Translations under genes and position numbers: made by a program | Assembly (NCBI GenBank): GCA_016743995.1 | Contig: JADGFG010000027.1 | Location: 1 to 34,325, forward strand | Source: Kangiellaceae bacterium | GTDB taxonomy: Bacteria; Pseudomonadota; Gammaproteobacteria; Enterobacterales; Kangiellaceae | Direction: 5' to 3' | Length of the DNA stretch: 34,325 nt | Shown: in pieces, positions 24,267 through 32,882 of the stretch | Numbering within the stretch: the stretch's first letter is position 1 | Layout of the letters: each line of letters opens with the position of its first letter | Notes under the pieces: generated by a model | The model's input: the letters and a program-made list of their open reading frames with translations, nothing else | Databases searched by the model: none | What the model was told of the DNA's origin: nothing

Positions 24267-25187
24267 ATGAATATATCTCGTCGAAATATCATCAGGCTAT
24301 TGGCTTCTGCCCCTGCGCTAACAGTATTATCGCCACATTTGTCTGCAAAAGAAGCAGATAAAATCATTACAAGAATTGTTCCCTCAACCGGTGAAGTCAT
24401 CCCTGTTGTGGGAATGGGAACCTACCAGACATTTAATGTACTCAATAATGTCGCTGCACTAGCTAACTTAAAAGAGGTCTTACAGGTATTTTTTTTGAAA
24501 GGCGGCAGGCTTATTGATTCATCTCCAATGTATGGACATTCTGAATCGGTTATTGGTGAATTAGTGAGTCAGCTAACTTCGTTACCAGCGATGTTTGCTG
24601 CGAGTAAAGTCTGGACCTATGGAAAAAGCGAAGGAATGAATGCGATTAAGGAAAGCGCAAGAAGAATGCGGGTTAAAAAAATGGATTTAATGCAAGTGCA
24701 CAATTTGAGAGATTGGAAAGTGCAGTTGTCAACACTGAATGCACTAAAGGAAAAAGGCGAAATCAGATATACTGGTATTACTACTTCACGCCTGAGTCAG
24801 TATAAGGCGGTTGAAGATGTTATGCGTTCGCAAAAAATTGATTTTGTTCAGTTAAATTTTAATATAAAAGTCAGAGAGGCAGAAAAAAGACTGATACCAC
24901 TTGCTCGTGATAGAGGAATTGCGGTTATTGTCAATATGCCATTTGAAAAAGCACGACTATTCAAACTGGTGAAGGGACAAGCATTACCTCGCTGGAGCCG
25001 TCAGTTTGATTGTCAGAGCTGGGGGCAGTTTTTTCTAAAATTTATTATTGCGAATCCTGCTGTCAGTTGTGTGATTCCTGCCACTTCAAAAGTTCATCAT
25101 ATGCAGGACAATATGCAAGCGTTGCTTGGCCGATTGCCAGACCGTAAAATGAGAAAAAAAATGTCTGATTATTTTGAAAATTTATAA
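24267..25187 (+). CDS. Tat-exported aldo/keto reductase
   Basis: A 306-residue protein. The N-terminus SRRNIIRLLASAPALTVLSPHLSA is a twin-arginine-type signal, so the protein may be exported folded. The barrel keeps the catalytic residues of aldo/keto reductases: Asp and Tyr in IDSSPMYG, Lys in ASKVW and His in MQVHN. Late in the chain SCVIPATSKVHHMQDNMQAL resembles the cofactor region. An exported NADPH enzyme is unexpected, because NADPH is not free in the periplasm; either the cofactor is carried in with the folded protein or the signal is not functional. The gene ends 28 bases before the DUF1801 gene. Confidence 0.85.
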   Translation: MNISRRNIIRLLASAPALTVLSPHLSAKEADKIITRIVPSTGEVIPVVGMGTYQTFNVLNNVAALANLKEVLQVFFLKGGRLIDSSPMYGHSESVIGELVSQLTSLPAMFAASKVWTYGKSEGMNAIKESARRMRVKKMDLMQVHNLRDWKVQLSTLNALKEKGEIRYTGITTSRLSQYKAVEDVMRSQKIDFVQLNFNIKVREAEKRLIPLARDRGIAVIVNMPFEKARLFKLVKGQALPRWSRQFDCQSWGQFFLKFIIANPAVSCVIPATSKVHHMQDNMQALLGRLPDRKMRKKMSDYFENL

Positions 25188-25215
25188 GCTCATATTTTGG
25201 CGGTGACATCAAAAA

Positions 25216-25743
25216 GTGAGTATGAGCAAAAAAGTTGAAGAGGTTATAAAGCAATATCCTGAGTGGGCTCAGGAATCTTTTTTATTTCTCAGGCAGATTT
25301 TGTATCAAACAGCAGCAAACAATGAATTTGCCGGAGAACTGACTGAAACCGTAAAATGGGGAGAACCAGCCTGGCTGACAGAACAATCCCAATCAGGAAC
25401 AACAATCAGAATAGCATGGCGTAAGAAATATGCGAGAGCGATTGGTATTTATTTCCACTGTAATACGTCCCTTGTTTCAACAATTAGCGCATTGTATCCA
25501 GATGATTTTCAGTATGAAGGTCATCGAGGCTTAATTTTGGCTATATCGGATAGTGTTGATAAAAACTCTGGTATTAACAATAAGGTTCAAGAAAACCAGA
25601 TTTGTTCAAAAAAACGCCAGGCAAACCAGAGGATGCATTCCAATTATCCCATTGATGCAATTGAACATTGTTTTGAGTTAGCATTGAATTATCATGTTAA
25701 TAAATGCAACAGAAAGAAACAAAAACACTCACCTGATATTTAA
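25216..25743 (+). CDS. DUF1801 protein with an internal insertion
   Basis: A 175-residue protein of the YdhG/DUF1801 type (SKKVEEVIKQYPEWAQESFLFLRQIL, ETVKWGEPAWLTEQSQSGTTIRIAW, GIYFHCNTSLVSTISALYPDDFQYEGHRGLI and C-terminal EHCFELALNYH). The family is of unknown function with an iron-chaperone-like fold. About 30 residues (VDKNSGINNKVQENQICSKK to HSNYP) sit between LAISDS and the last helix, where relatives usually have only a short loop. The GTG at 25216 is favoured by GGTGA nine bases before it; the ATG at 25222 is the alternative. Confidence 0.8.
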   Translation: MSMSKKVEEVIKQYPEWAQESFLFLRQILYQTAANNEFAGELTETVKWGEPAWLTEQSQSGTTIRIAWRKKYARAIGIYFHCNTSLVSTISALYPDDFQYEGHRGLILAISDSVDKNSGINNKVQENQICSKKRQANQRMHSNYPIDAIEHCFELALNYHVNKCNRKKQKHSPDI

Positions 25744-25919
25744 GGTATAATCCTCCGCTTTGCCTGCTTAGCTCAATAGCAGGGATATGTTGTTCGCGTT
25801 ATTTTATAGTGTAGACTATCGTGCATAATGCTTAATTGTCAGCTTTCAATTAATAGTCTGGTTTGTCGTTATGTGGAAAACAGGTAAGAGCACTTGATAA
25901 AATTTTTGAAGAGATGTTT

Positions 25920-27023
25920 ATGTATGATGATATCAGGCCTTATCAAGATGATGAGGTGGTTCCAGTAATTCAAAAGCTAATTAATGAAAAAGAGCTTCAG
26001 TCATCAATTGCAAGCTACGTTATGCCTGCGCCTTACCGTCTTTTTCCTTCAGTTTGCCGTTATCTGGTTAAGTGGTCTTTGAAAAGACGGGTCAAACGTT
26101 TTAAAACGGTACTTGATGTTCAGCAGGAAGTTGCAAAATATTTATTTCGTTTAGTTAAAAAAAGTACTGATGGTTTTTCATTTCATGGAATGGAAAAGCT
26201 AAATATGTGCAAGCCTACATTGTTTGTCAGCAATCACAGAGATATCGCACTGGATCCTGCATTAGTGAATATGGCACTGTTTGAAAGTGGAAATTCTACC
26301 GTTGAGATTGCTATTGGTGATAATTTATTAACCAAATCCTGGATTTCGGATTTAATGCGATTGAATAAGAGCTTTCTGGTAAAACGAGGAGAGCAGACTC
26401 GTCGGGAGATGTTGACAGCATCAAAAAATTTGTCATCTTATATACATTATGCTTTAACGAAAAAAAAGCAGCATATCTGGATTGCTCAAAGGGAAGGCAG
26501 GGCAAAAGATGGTCTGGATAAAACGAATTCTGCTTTAATATCTATGTTATTACTGAATAAAGGGAAGGATAAAGCGATTTCAGAATATCTACAGTTACTC
26601 AATATTGTCCCGGTTTCAATTTCCTATGAATTTGATCCTTGTGACAAAGATAAGGCAAAGGAACTGGCAACTCTGGAATTGACCGGTAGTTACCAAAAGT
26701 CAGAGCACGAAGATATACAGAGCATCATTCAGGGAATTAAAGGGCATAAGGGAAAAATACATATTGAATTTGGCTCGCCAATTGAAGGTGATTTTGAAGA
26801 TAGTAAAAGTATAGCGGCTGCAATAGATAAACAGATTATAGGAAATTATCGTTTACATGAAAGTAATATTTCAGCTTGCAAATATTTAAGTGAAGAGTCA
26901 GCTGATTCACAGGTATTAACTCAATTTGAAAAGAGAATGTTACATCTGGATAATTTACAGAAGCGCTGGTTATTAACAATGTATGCTAATCCTGTTCTTG
27001 CAAAATCAGAAATAGAAAAGTAA
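25920..27023 (+). CDS. 1-acylglycerol-3-phosphate acyltransferase-like protein
   Basis: A 367-residue cytoplasmic or peripheral membrane protein. The acyltransferase signature is SNHRDIALDPALV (catalytic His with downstream Asp), with FLVKRGEQTRREML resembling motif II, IWIAQREGRAKDG motif III and LNIVPVSISYEFDP motif IV, in the order expected of PlsC-type enzymes that acylate lysophosphatidate. The family is the longer, non-canonical group of 350-400 residues. ATG at 25920 is chosen because GAAGAG lies 6 bases upstream and relatives start MYDDIRPY; an upstream TTG at 25863 is disfavoured. It converges with the nucleotide carrier gene, 3 bases apart. Confidence 0.82.
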   Translation: MYDDIRPYQDDEVVPVIQKLINEKELQSSIASYVMPAPYRLFPSVCRYLVKWSLKRRVKRFKTVLDVQQEVAKYLFRLVKKSTDGFSFHGMEKLNMCKPTLFVSNHRDIALDPALVNMALFESGNSTVEIAIGDNLLTKSWISDLMRLNKSFLVKRGEQTRREMLTASKNLSSYIHYALTKKKQHIWIAQREGRAKDGLDKTNSALISMLLLNKGKDKAISEYLQLLNIVPVSISYEFDPCDKDKAKELATLELTGSYQKSEHEDIQSIIQGIKGHKGKIHIEFGSPIEGDFEDSKSIAAAIDKQIIGNYRLHESNISACKYLSEESADSQVLTQFEKRMLHLDNLQKRWLLTMYANPVLAKSEIEK

Positions 27024-27026
27024 CTA

Positions 27027-28373
27027 TCAGACGTCTGGTTTTTTTATTTTTTGTGGAGAGTGTTCGTTCTCCACTTCTTTTATTTTTATTCCAAGGTAAA
27101 CGGATAGCAAGGACCATATGATCGCTATGGGAATTACAAGTAATGTAATGGCCGTAATTCCGTAATGTAGCGCGGTTAACCCTTTTTGAATGAGCGCACC
27201 GGTAGCATCTCCACCTCGATAAACAAATGAATCAACAAAACTTTTTGCTTTATATTTCTGTTCCTGTGGTAGTACTGTAAATAGAATTTCTCTGGCTGGC
27301 TTAAACAGACCGTAGTTTAAAGAGCGTCTTGTGGCCTGAAATATTATCAGAACAGTGAGTGTCGGGGCCATTGAAAGTGCAATAAAGCCGCTGAGCGTTA
27401 ATAAAGGCAGGCCAATTAAAATTGTTCCAATACCAAGTGCTATTATGAGTCGCCGGGTAATAAAAAGCTGGAAAAAAAGAGTGAGAAGGTTAGCCCAGAG
27501 ATCAATGTTAGCAAAAATTTGTGTTCGTCTGATGCTGCTGGCTGTGGCATTTTCTATCAGATGTCCCTGTTGAAAATAGAGAAATGTGGAAGTAACTCCG
27601 TAAAAAAAGATATAACCAGAAATAGCCATGACATAAGGAGATGAAAAAGAAAAAGAAATGCCGGAAGTCCATTCTTTAACTTTGAAAAATAACCTGGGTT
27701 TTTGCTCATTTTTTTGTGGTAAATTTTTTGAGCTTGTTAAAGATGAGCCTGCCAGAGATAAGTTCATCTGGTTAAAATTATCATCGATAGTTTTAACCAG
27801 TATGATTGCCAGCTCTAATAGAATGACAGGGATTAGAATAAGATAACTTTGTCCAATAAAATGAATAAAGTGCTGCGCAATGTTGCTCCCGAATATCGCG
27901 CCAATAGTGCCTCCAATGGCAATGACGGGAAAGAGCTTTTTGCTTTTTTTTAGTGAAATTCCATCTGACATAAATCCCCAGAATAGTGATATTACCAGCA
28001 TATTAATAACACTAAGCCAGATATAAAATGTTACTGCAATATTAAAATAGTAGTCCTCGGGCAGGCTGATTAACGCAATGAAAAACAGGATAAGGTTGAA
28101 CGAAATAAATCGATAGGCGATAGAGATGAGTTGTACTCTTTTAAATCTGGAAACCAGTGCGCCAATTAACGGTGCCAGTAATAATAAGGTTAGCATTGTT
28201 GCTAAAAACAACCAGGGAAGGTCGGCTGCACTTCGAGAAATCCCCATGGTTTCTCGTACAGGACGAAGTATGTAATACGCACAAAGTAGTAGAAAAAAAT
28301 AGCCAGCAGACAAGCTGGCCAGGCGTAATTCCTGTTTTTCCAGATTAAAAAATTGCCTGATATATTTTCCCAC
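27027..28373 (-). CDS. ATP/ADP-translocase (NTT/TLC) family membrane carrier
   Basis: A 448-residue protein with about eleven or twelve hydrophobic helices. Diagnostic stretches are SAGYFFLLLCAYYILRPVRE near the start, FWGFMSDGISLKKSKKLFPVIAIGGTIGA, and NYGLFKPAREILFTVLPQEQKYKAKSFVDSFVYRGGDATGAL near the end, all typical of the TLC family. Parasite members exchange host ATP for ADP, but many free-living bacteria carry divergent copies whose substrate is unknown; that is the likelier case here. The first codon is GTG at 28373. It converges with the acyltransferase gene. Confidence 0.82.
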   Translation of the reverse strand: MGKYIRQFFNLEKQELRLASLSAGYFFLLLCAYYILRPVRETMGISRSAADLPWLFLATMLTLLLLAPLIGALVSRFKRVQLISIAYRFISFNLILFFIALISLPEDYYFNIAVTFYIWLSVINMLVISLFWGFMSDGISLKKSKKLFPVIAIGGTIGAIFGSNIAQHFIHFIGQSYLILIPVILLELAIILVKTIDDNFNQMNLSLAGSSLTSSKNLPQKNEQKPRLFFKVKEWTSGISFSFSSPYVMAISGYIFFYGVTSTFLYFQQGHLIENATASSIRRTQIFANIDLWANLLTLFFQLFITRRLIIALGIGTILIGLPLLTLSGFIALSMAPTLTVLIIFQATRRSLNYGLFKPAREILFTVLPQEQKYKAKSFVDSFVYRGGDATGALIQKGLTALHYGITAITLLVIPIAIIWSLLSVYLGIKIKEVENEHSPQKIKKPDV

Positions 28374-28411
28374 TATCTACCCGGTTATGCCGTAGGTTGG
28401 TTATATCCAAA

Positions 28412-28448
28412 CTTGCTGAACCCTGCATTTCCAGGGAGTCTGGGTATA
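28412..28448 (+). repeat. Dispersed 37-bp repeat copy
   Basis: Starts CTTGCTGAACCCTGCATTTC and ends AGTCTGGGTATA, differing from 22269-22305 at two positions (both T to C). CCCTG and CAGGG inside it can pair as a short stem. It lies between the carrier gene start and the fahA stop. Confidence 0.85.
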
Positions 28449-28479
28449 TATACCGGTTAACACTATTGGTTAACGATAT

Positions 28480-29799
28480 TTACTCACTGGAGGGTAGCAC
28501 TGTTGCGCTGACTTCTCCAAAACCGATACGCGTTGCGCCTTCTTTCTGGCACCAGCCACGCATGATGACGGAATCTCCATCTTCAAGAAAAGTTCTGGTT
28601 TCACCGTTATCGAGTTCTATTTTTTGTTTTCCTCCATGACTGAGTTCCAGTAATGAGCCTGCTTCTTCCGCTGAGGGGCCAGATTGAGTGCCGCTACCAA
28701 ACATGTCTCCTGGTTTCAGGTTGCAACCGTTAACCGTGTGATGAGCAACCATTTGAGCAGCCGTCCAGTAAGAATGACGAAAGCTGGACAAAGAGAGATG
28801 ACTGGCCGGTTGATTCTCATGACGCATTTTTTCTGTTTCCAGCTGCACTTCCAGCTGAACATCATAAGAGCCTGAATTTCGGTTTTGTGTCGACTCCAGG
28901 TAGGCAAGTGGCTGAGGATCGGAAACGTCGCGTTGCCAGGGGGTTTTAAAGGGAGCTAATGCTTCTGTGGTTATAATCCAGGGCGAAACCGTTGACGCAA
29001 AGCTTTTGGACAAAAATGGGCCCAGGGGTTGATATTCCCAGCCCTGTATATCTCTGGCTGACCAGTCATTAAACAGACACATACCAAAAATGTGTTCTTC
29101 GGCCTGGTCCAGCGCAATGGGCTGCCCAGATGCATTCCCTTTGCCAATATAAATGCCGAGCTCCATTTCATAGTCTAACCTCTGGCAGGGCGCTAATACT
29201 GGTATTTCTGCATCTGGCATTTTTAGTTGTCCTTGCGGGCGGTTAAAGTCGCTTCCTGAAATATTAATTGAAGACGAGCGACCATGATAGCCAATGGGTA
29301 TCCATTTATAGTTGGGTAAAAGAGGGTTGTCCGGGCGGAACAATCGTCCAACGGAAGTTGCATGATAGATGGAAGTATAAAAGTCTGTATAGTCGCCAAT
29401 CTGGCAGGGAAGTGAATATTCGACATCACGCTGCGTGATCAGGCAGTCTGATAGCTGCGCCTGAAAAGGTGAGTTTGATCTTAGCGCTTTAGACAATGCC
29501 AGACGTAGTTCCGACCAGGCCTCTTTTCCCATTGCCATGAATGCATTCAGTTCCGGGGCATTACAGGCTTCCAGTGCTGACTGTGCTAATCCGCTAAAAA
29601 CCTCTGTTTTTTTTAACGCCGCCAGATCAAGTACCTGGTCTCCAATTGCTACGCCTGCTCGAAATGCCTCATTACTGTCTTCTCGCCTGAAAATAGCAAA
29701 CGGCAGATTTTGTACTGGAAAGTCAGCGAAGGGTAAATTAGCGGATTCTACCCAGCTGGTTAACTCAGGGTTATGTGTTTCGTTGATAGTAATGGTCAT
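28480..29799 (-). CDS. fahA: Fumarylacetoacetase
   Basis: The last enzyme of tyrosine and homogentisate breakdown, splitting fumarylacetoacetate into fumarate and acetoacetate in the cytoplasm. The 439-residue chain matches the usual length of around 420-440. Catalytic and metal residues are intact by comparison with the mammalian enzyme: Asp in GDYTDFYTS, His in YHATSVGRLFR, Glu pair in MELGIYIG, Asp, Gln and Lys in NDWSARDIQGWEYQPLGPFLSKSF. The ATG at 29799 is chosen because GAGG lies 6 bases before it; a TTG four codons upstream is not needed. Other pathway genes (maiA, hmgA) are not in the window. Confidence 0.95.
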   Translation of the reverse strand: MTITINETHNPELTSWVESANLPFADFPVQNLPFAIFRREDSNEAFRAGVAIGDQVLDLAALKKTEVFSGLAQSALEACNAPELNAFMAMGKEAWSELRLALSKALRSNSPFQAQLSDCLITQRDVEYSLPCQIGDYTDFYTSIYHATSVGRLFRPDNPLLPNYKWIPIGYHGRSSSINISGSDFNRPQGQLKMPDAEIPVLAPCQRLDYEMELGIYIGKGNASGQPIALDQAEEHIFGMCLFNDWSARDIQGWEYQPLGPFLSKSFASTVSPWIITTEALAPFKTPWQRDVSDPQPLAYLESTQNRNSGSYDVQLEVQLETEKMRHENQPASHLSLSSFRHSYWTAAQMVAHHTVNGCNLKPGDMFGSGTQSGPSAEEAGSLLELSHGGKQKIELDNGETRTFLEDGDSVIMRGWCQKEGATRIGFGEVSATVLPSSE

Positions 29800-29862
29800 T
29801 GCATACCTCAATAATTCGAATTAAACCTGCTCTATAACCGTAGAGCTGTTTCAGGACTTTGA

Positions 29863-29907
29863 TCGGGAGAAGGCTTTGATGCTGATGAAAAACATCATTA
29901 ATCCCGA
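29863..29907. repeat. Imperfect hairpin upstream of fahA
   Basis: TCGGGA (29863-29868) pairs with TCCCGA (29902-29907) and, inside it, TGATG (29883-29887) with CATCA (29893-29897). It lies between aldehyde dehydrogenase and fahA, both on the minus strand. Confidence 0.35.
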
Positions 29908-30015
29908 GCCAATAACTTTGTACAATTTAACATTACCTGAGAGTTGATTTGTACTGAATTCTGCAGGCAATTTAATAGATGTTTTGAATGAAGATTATTA
30001 CGATTGTCGATTAAA

Positions 30016-31440
30016 TCAATCTAATCCTGCGATAGATTTAATTTCAAGGTAATCGGTAAAACCATATTCTCCCCACTCTCTTCCATTCCCTGATTGTTTA
30101 TAGCCACCAAAAGGGGTTTCAGCATTCCCGTAGTGATTATTGATATTAATGCTACCTGCACGGAGTTGATGAGAAGTTTGCTGAAGCGTTTTTCTGTCTT
30201 TACCCTGGATATAGGCCGCAAGGCCATAGGAACTGTCATTAGCTATCTGAATCGCTTCAGCCAGGTTGTTATAAGGTATTATGGATAAAACCGGGCCAAA
30301 AATTTCCTCTCTTGCTATTTTCATCTGGTTGGTCACCTGGCTGAAAATAGTGGGCTTAACAAAGTATCCTCTTTTTAATTCTTCTGGTCTGCCTGTTCCT
30401 CCAGTAACGAGTTTTGCGCCTTGCTTAATACCTTCGTTAATCATTCTTTGTACTTTTTCAAATTGTGCTTTGTTTGCTACAGGTCCCATTGTTGTATTTT
30501 CTGAGCAGGGATCTCCGACAACCACCTGACCGGCAACCTGCATGGCAATTTCTTCAACCTGTTTAATTTTTCTGGCAGGTACCAGCATTCGGGTTGGTGC
30601 ATCACAAGACTGTCCTGTATTAGAAAAAACAGAGCGAACACCGTGTGTGACAGCTTTTTCCAGATCGGCATCTTCGAGAATTATATTGGCTGACTTTCCG
30701 CCGAGCTCCTGAGTGACTCTTTTTACTGTTTTTGCTGCATTGGTTGCGACCTGAGTGCCTGCGAGTGTTGAGCCGGTAAATGAAACCATATCAACCAGAG
30801 GGTGTTTACAAAGCGCTGCGCCAACGTCGCTCCCCTTACCATTAACTAAATTGAATACGCCATCGGGTAACCCTGCCTTATCGATAACCTCAGCAAAAAT
30901 TATCGCTGATAGTGGAGCAACTTCTGAGGGCTTAAGGACCATGGTGCAGCCTGTGGCCAGTGCTGGGGCTACTTTGCAGGTTATCTGATTAACCGGCCAG
31001 TTCCACGGTGTAATAAGAGCGCAAACCCCTACAGGTTCTTTACAGACTACGCTGTTACCAAGTTCATGTTCAAATTGATAATCCTGGAGCACATTGAGTG
31101 CAATTTTTAAATGTGACAAACCTGCGCCGGTTTGAGACTTTATGGCAAAGTGGTGAGGTGCTCCCATTTCTTCAGAAATAGCATCGGCTATGTCGCTGTA
31201 TCTATTTTTATATTCTCTGATAATGGCTTGTAATATTTCAATACGATCTTTTTTCAAGCTCATACTGTAAGACGTAAAAGCATGAGACGCAGCTTTAACC
31301 GCTTTATCGACATCGTCGACCGAACCGAGAGAAATCTGGCCACAGCGCAATTCAGTGGCCGGGTTAATAACATCAAAGACAGCGTTATCCAGGGGACTGA
31401 CCCATTGCCCGTTAATATAAAACTGAAGATAGTTTCGCAT
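30016..31440 (-). CDS. NAD(P)-dependent aldehyde dehydrogenase
   Basis: A 474-residue enzyme oxidising an aldehyde to the carboxylate. The oxyanion Asn lies in ITPWNWPVNQI, the general base Glu in TQELGGKSANII, the nucleophilic Cys in NTGQSCDAPTRM, and EEIFGPVLSII and TPFGGYKQSGNGREWGEYG close the fold, so it is catalytically complete. It is full length for the class I/II superfamily. GAGG lies 9 bases before the ATG. The substrate cannot be read; proximity to fahA (about 216 bases downstream) hints at aromatic compound breakdown but does not prove it. Confidence 0.92.
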   Translation of the reverse strand: MRNYLQFYINGQWVSPLDNAVFDVINPATELRCGQISLGSVDDVDKAVKAASHAFTSYSMSLKKDRIEILQAIIREYKNRYSDIADAISEEMGAPHHFAIKSQTGAGLSHLKIALNVLQDYQFEHELGNSVVCKEPVGVCALITPWNWPVNQITCKVAPALATGCTMVLKPSEVAPLSAIIFAEVIDKAGLPDGVFNLVNGKGSDVGAALCKHPLVDMVSFTGSTLAGTQVATNAAKTVKRVTQELGGKSANIILEDADLEKAVTHGVRSVFSNTGQSCDAPTRMLVPARKIKQVEEIAMQVAGQVVVGDPCSENTTMGPVANKAQFEKVQRMINEGIKQGAKLVTGGTGRPEELKRGYFVKPTIFSQVTNQMKIAREEIFGPVLSIIPYNNLAEAIQIANDSSYGLAAYIQGKDRKTLQQTSHQLRAGSININNHYGNAETPFGGYKQSGNGREWGEYGFTDYLEIKSIAGLD

Positions 31441-31600
31441 AAGCCGCTACCTCTGGTATGAAGTTGATGGTTCAAAAGAGATTACAACAAAGGCCTGGTT
31501 AATTACAGCTGCAGGGTATATTAGCACAATCGTCAATATATTAGCGTTTGGTCCATAAATCCAGCTGAATTTACAATAAATGATCAGAGCTGAAGTTTCG

Positions 31601-32560
31601 TTATCCGGAATCCTTATTCTTCTTGTCCTGAATTGATTTCCAGTTTTTGTTCCAGGGTGAATTTAACCAGAGTTTGAGCTTACCCCAGAAAGAAAGTGCA
31701 ATGGGTGCTTCTACCGTTATGCTATCCTGGTTTGAATTGAGCGGTTCATTGTTCTTTTGCGTAGCAATATGAATGCTTTCGTTATTAGTTGATTGGTTAT
31801 TTGACTCATCAGTAAAATCAGTATTGTATTCGTCGTTGTTGGTTTCCAGTGTAATGACTTCAAATACATTCGGGATTTCAGTAATCGATCCGCCTTTATC
31901 CAGGTGAACCAGGTTGACTCGCATACCGGAAACAACCTGTTTTAATTCGTTTACAATATTTTCATCGAGTCCGGGTTGAGTTAACAGGTGATCGCTATCG
32001 TTAATGATTTGTTCAATTTCACTTCGAACCTGATCGATACAAAAGTTCTCTTTAGTTTTCAGGTGTTCTATCTGTTCTCTAATAGTTTCTTGCGGTATGG
32101 GTAGATGAAAGGGAGCAATGGCAACACCTCGTTTTTTCAACAGGCACCTGAGCCCAAGAGATGTTCTGGTTCTTCTTTTAAAGTCATCAATAAACTGGTT
32201 AAAAGCTTCAGCATCCAGTTCCTGAATTTCATTCGCTCTCAGTTGGTTTACATCTATCTCGGCCAGGTTAATAATTTGTGTCAGTGCTTTTTCAGTGACT
32301 TTTTCGATTAATTCCAGCTTTTTAATAACGCCCGGCGTTGAGGTTGATTTAAGTCGGTCTTCAATGGCTGAAAAATATCGGATAACAGTTGGTGGAAAGT
32401 CTTGCGAAGGTCTGGCTGCATAAGAGAGTTCGCTTAAAGCGCTATGTTGCTGTTTTACACCTTTGGCAATGTTAATCAGCGTTTCCAGAGCTTGTCGTTT
32501 GTCGGTGATTATCTGAAAGGCATCAGTCGTATTCTTATTTTTCTGGGGGGAAGCGTTCAT
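31601..32560 (-). CDS. Unrecognised 319-residue protein with acidic Asn/Thr-rich linker
   Basis: I do not recognise this protein. Residues about 10-215 are predominantly helical (DKRQALETLINIAKGVKQQ, IKKLELIEKVTEKALTQII, EAFNQFIDDFKRRTRTSLGL), the region FHLPIPQETIREQIEHLKTKENF may be coiled coil, and residues about 230-290 are a Asn/Asp/Ser/Thr-rich linker. The C-terminus is basic and Trp-rich (SFWGKLKLWLNSPWNKNWKSIQDKKNKDSG), suggesting membrane-surface contact. ATG at 32560 is used, without a visible ribosome site; a TTG six codons upstream is the alternative. It is upstream of the aldehyde dehydrogenase gene on the same strand. Confidence 0.7.
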   Translation of the reverse strand: MNASPQKNKNTTDAFQIITDKRQALETLINIAKGVKQQHSALSELSYAARPSQDFPPTVIRYFSAIEDRLKSTSTPGVIKKLELIEKVTEKALTQIINLAEIDVNQLRANEIQELDAEAFNQFIDDFKRRTRTSLGLRCLLKKRGVAIAPFHLPIPQETIREQIEHLKTKENFCIDQVRSEIEQIINDSDHLLTQPGLDENIVNELKQVVSGMRVNLVHLDKGGSITEIPNVFEVITLETNNDEYNTDFTDESNNQSTNNESIHIATQKNNEPLNSNQDSITVEAPIALSFWGKLKLWLNSPWNKNWKSIQDKKNKDSG

Positions 32561-32882
32561 AGTTATACAATAAGCCAAATTTACCAGGTAAGGAAAAAAA
32601 TTGATGTTTTGAAGTCGTGTTTATTTAAGCATAGTCAAGCATTCCCCGTGAGGTGTAGTTTTTGTAATCTATACTCAAACTCCTTGAAAATTCAGAGTTC
32701 AGCTCTTAAGTTTGAACAAGGCGCAGCTCGAAGGGGATGGCTCACTCTTTCCCGGGGGGTATATTAAGTAGTGAGACAAGGTTCCGTGAACTGATAGATA
32801 ATCTGTGACTTAATAGATTTTTTTACGCGTTCATCATTATTTTGTTTCATTCTATTGTACTGTGTTGTTCTCCAGGGAGGAA
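32561..32882. other. 322-base intergenic region with an inverted copy of the dispersed repeat
   Basis: Contains the minus-strand repeat copy (32670-32705) and a G/C-rich stretch that stands out from the surrounding A/T-rich DNA (AAGGCGCAGCTCGAAGGGGA, near 32718-32737, then CCCGGGGGG). No gene or terminator was identified. Confidence 0.55.
32670..32705 (-). repeat. Dispersed repeat, inverted copy
   Basis: Reverse complement reads GAGCTGAACTCTGAATTTTC then AAGGAGTTTGAGTATA, aligning with the 22269-22305 copy with scattered substitutions. TGAA and TTCA inside it can pair, replacing CCTG/CAGG of other copies. Confidence 0.55.

Noticed and set aside
25763-25783. CCTGCTTAGCTCAATAGCAG, resembling a tRNA D-arm
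   Set aside because: There is no acceptor stem, anticodon arm or T-arm around it; only a short hairpin is present.
27028-27050. Palindrome CAGACGTCTG followed by a T-rich run, resembling a terminator
   Set aside because: The palindrome gives only a 3-bp stem once a loop is allowed, and the T-run is simply the reverse strand of lysine codons in the carrier protein's C-terminus (KIKKP).
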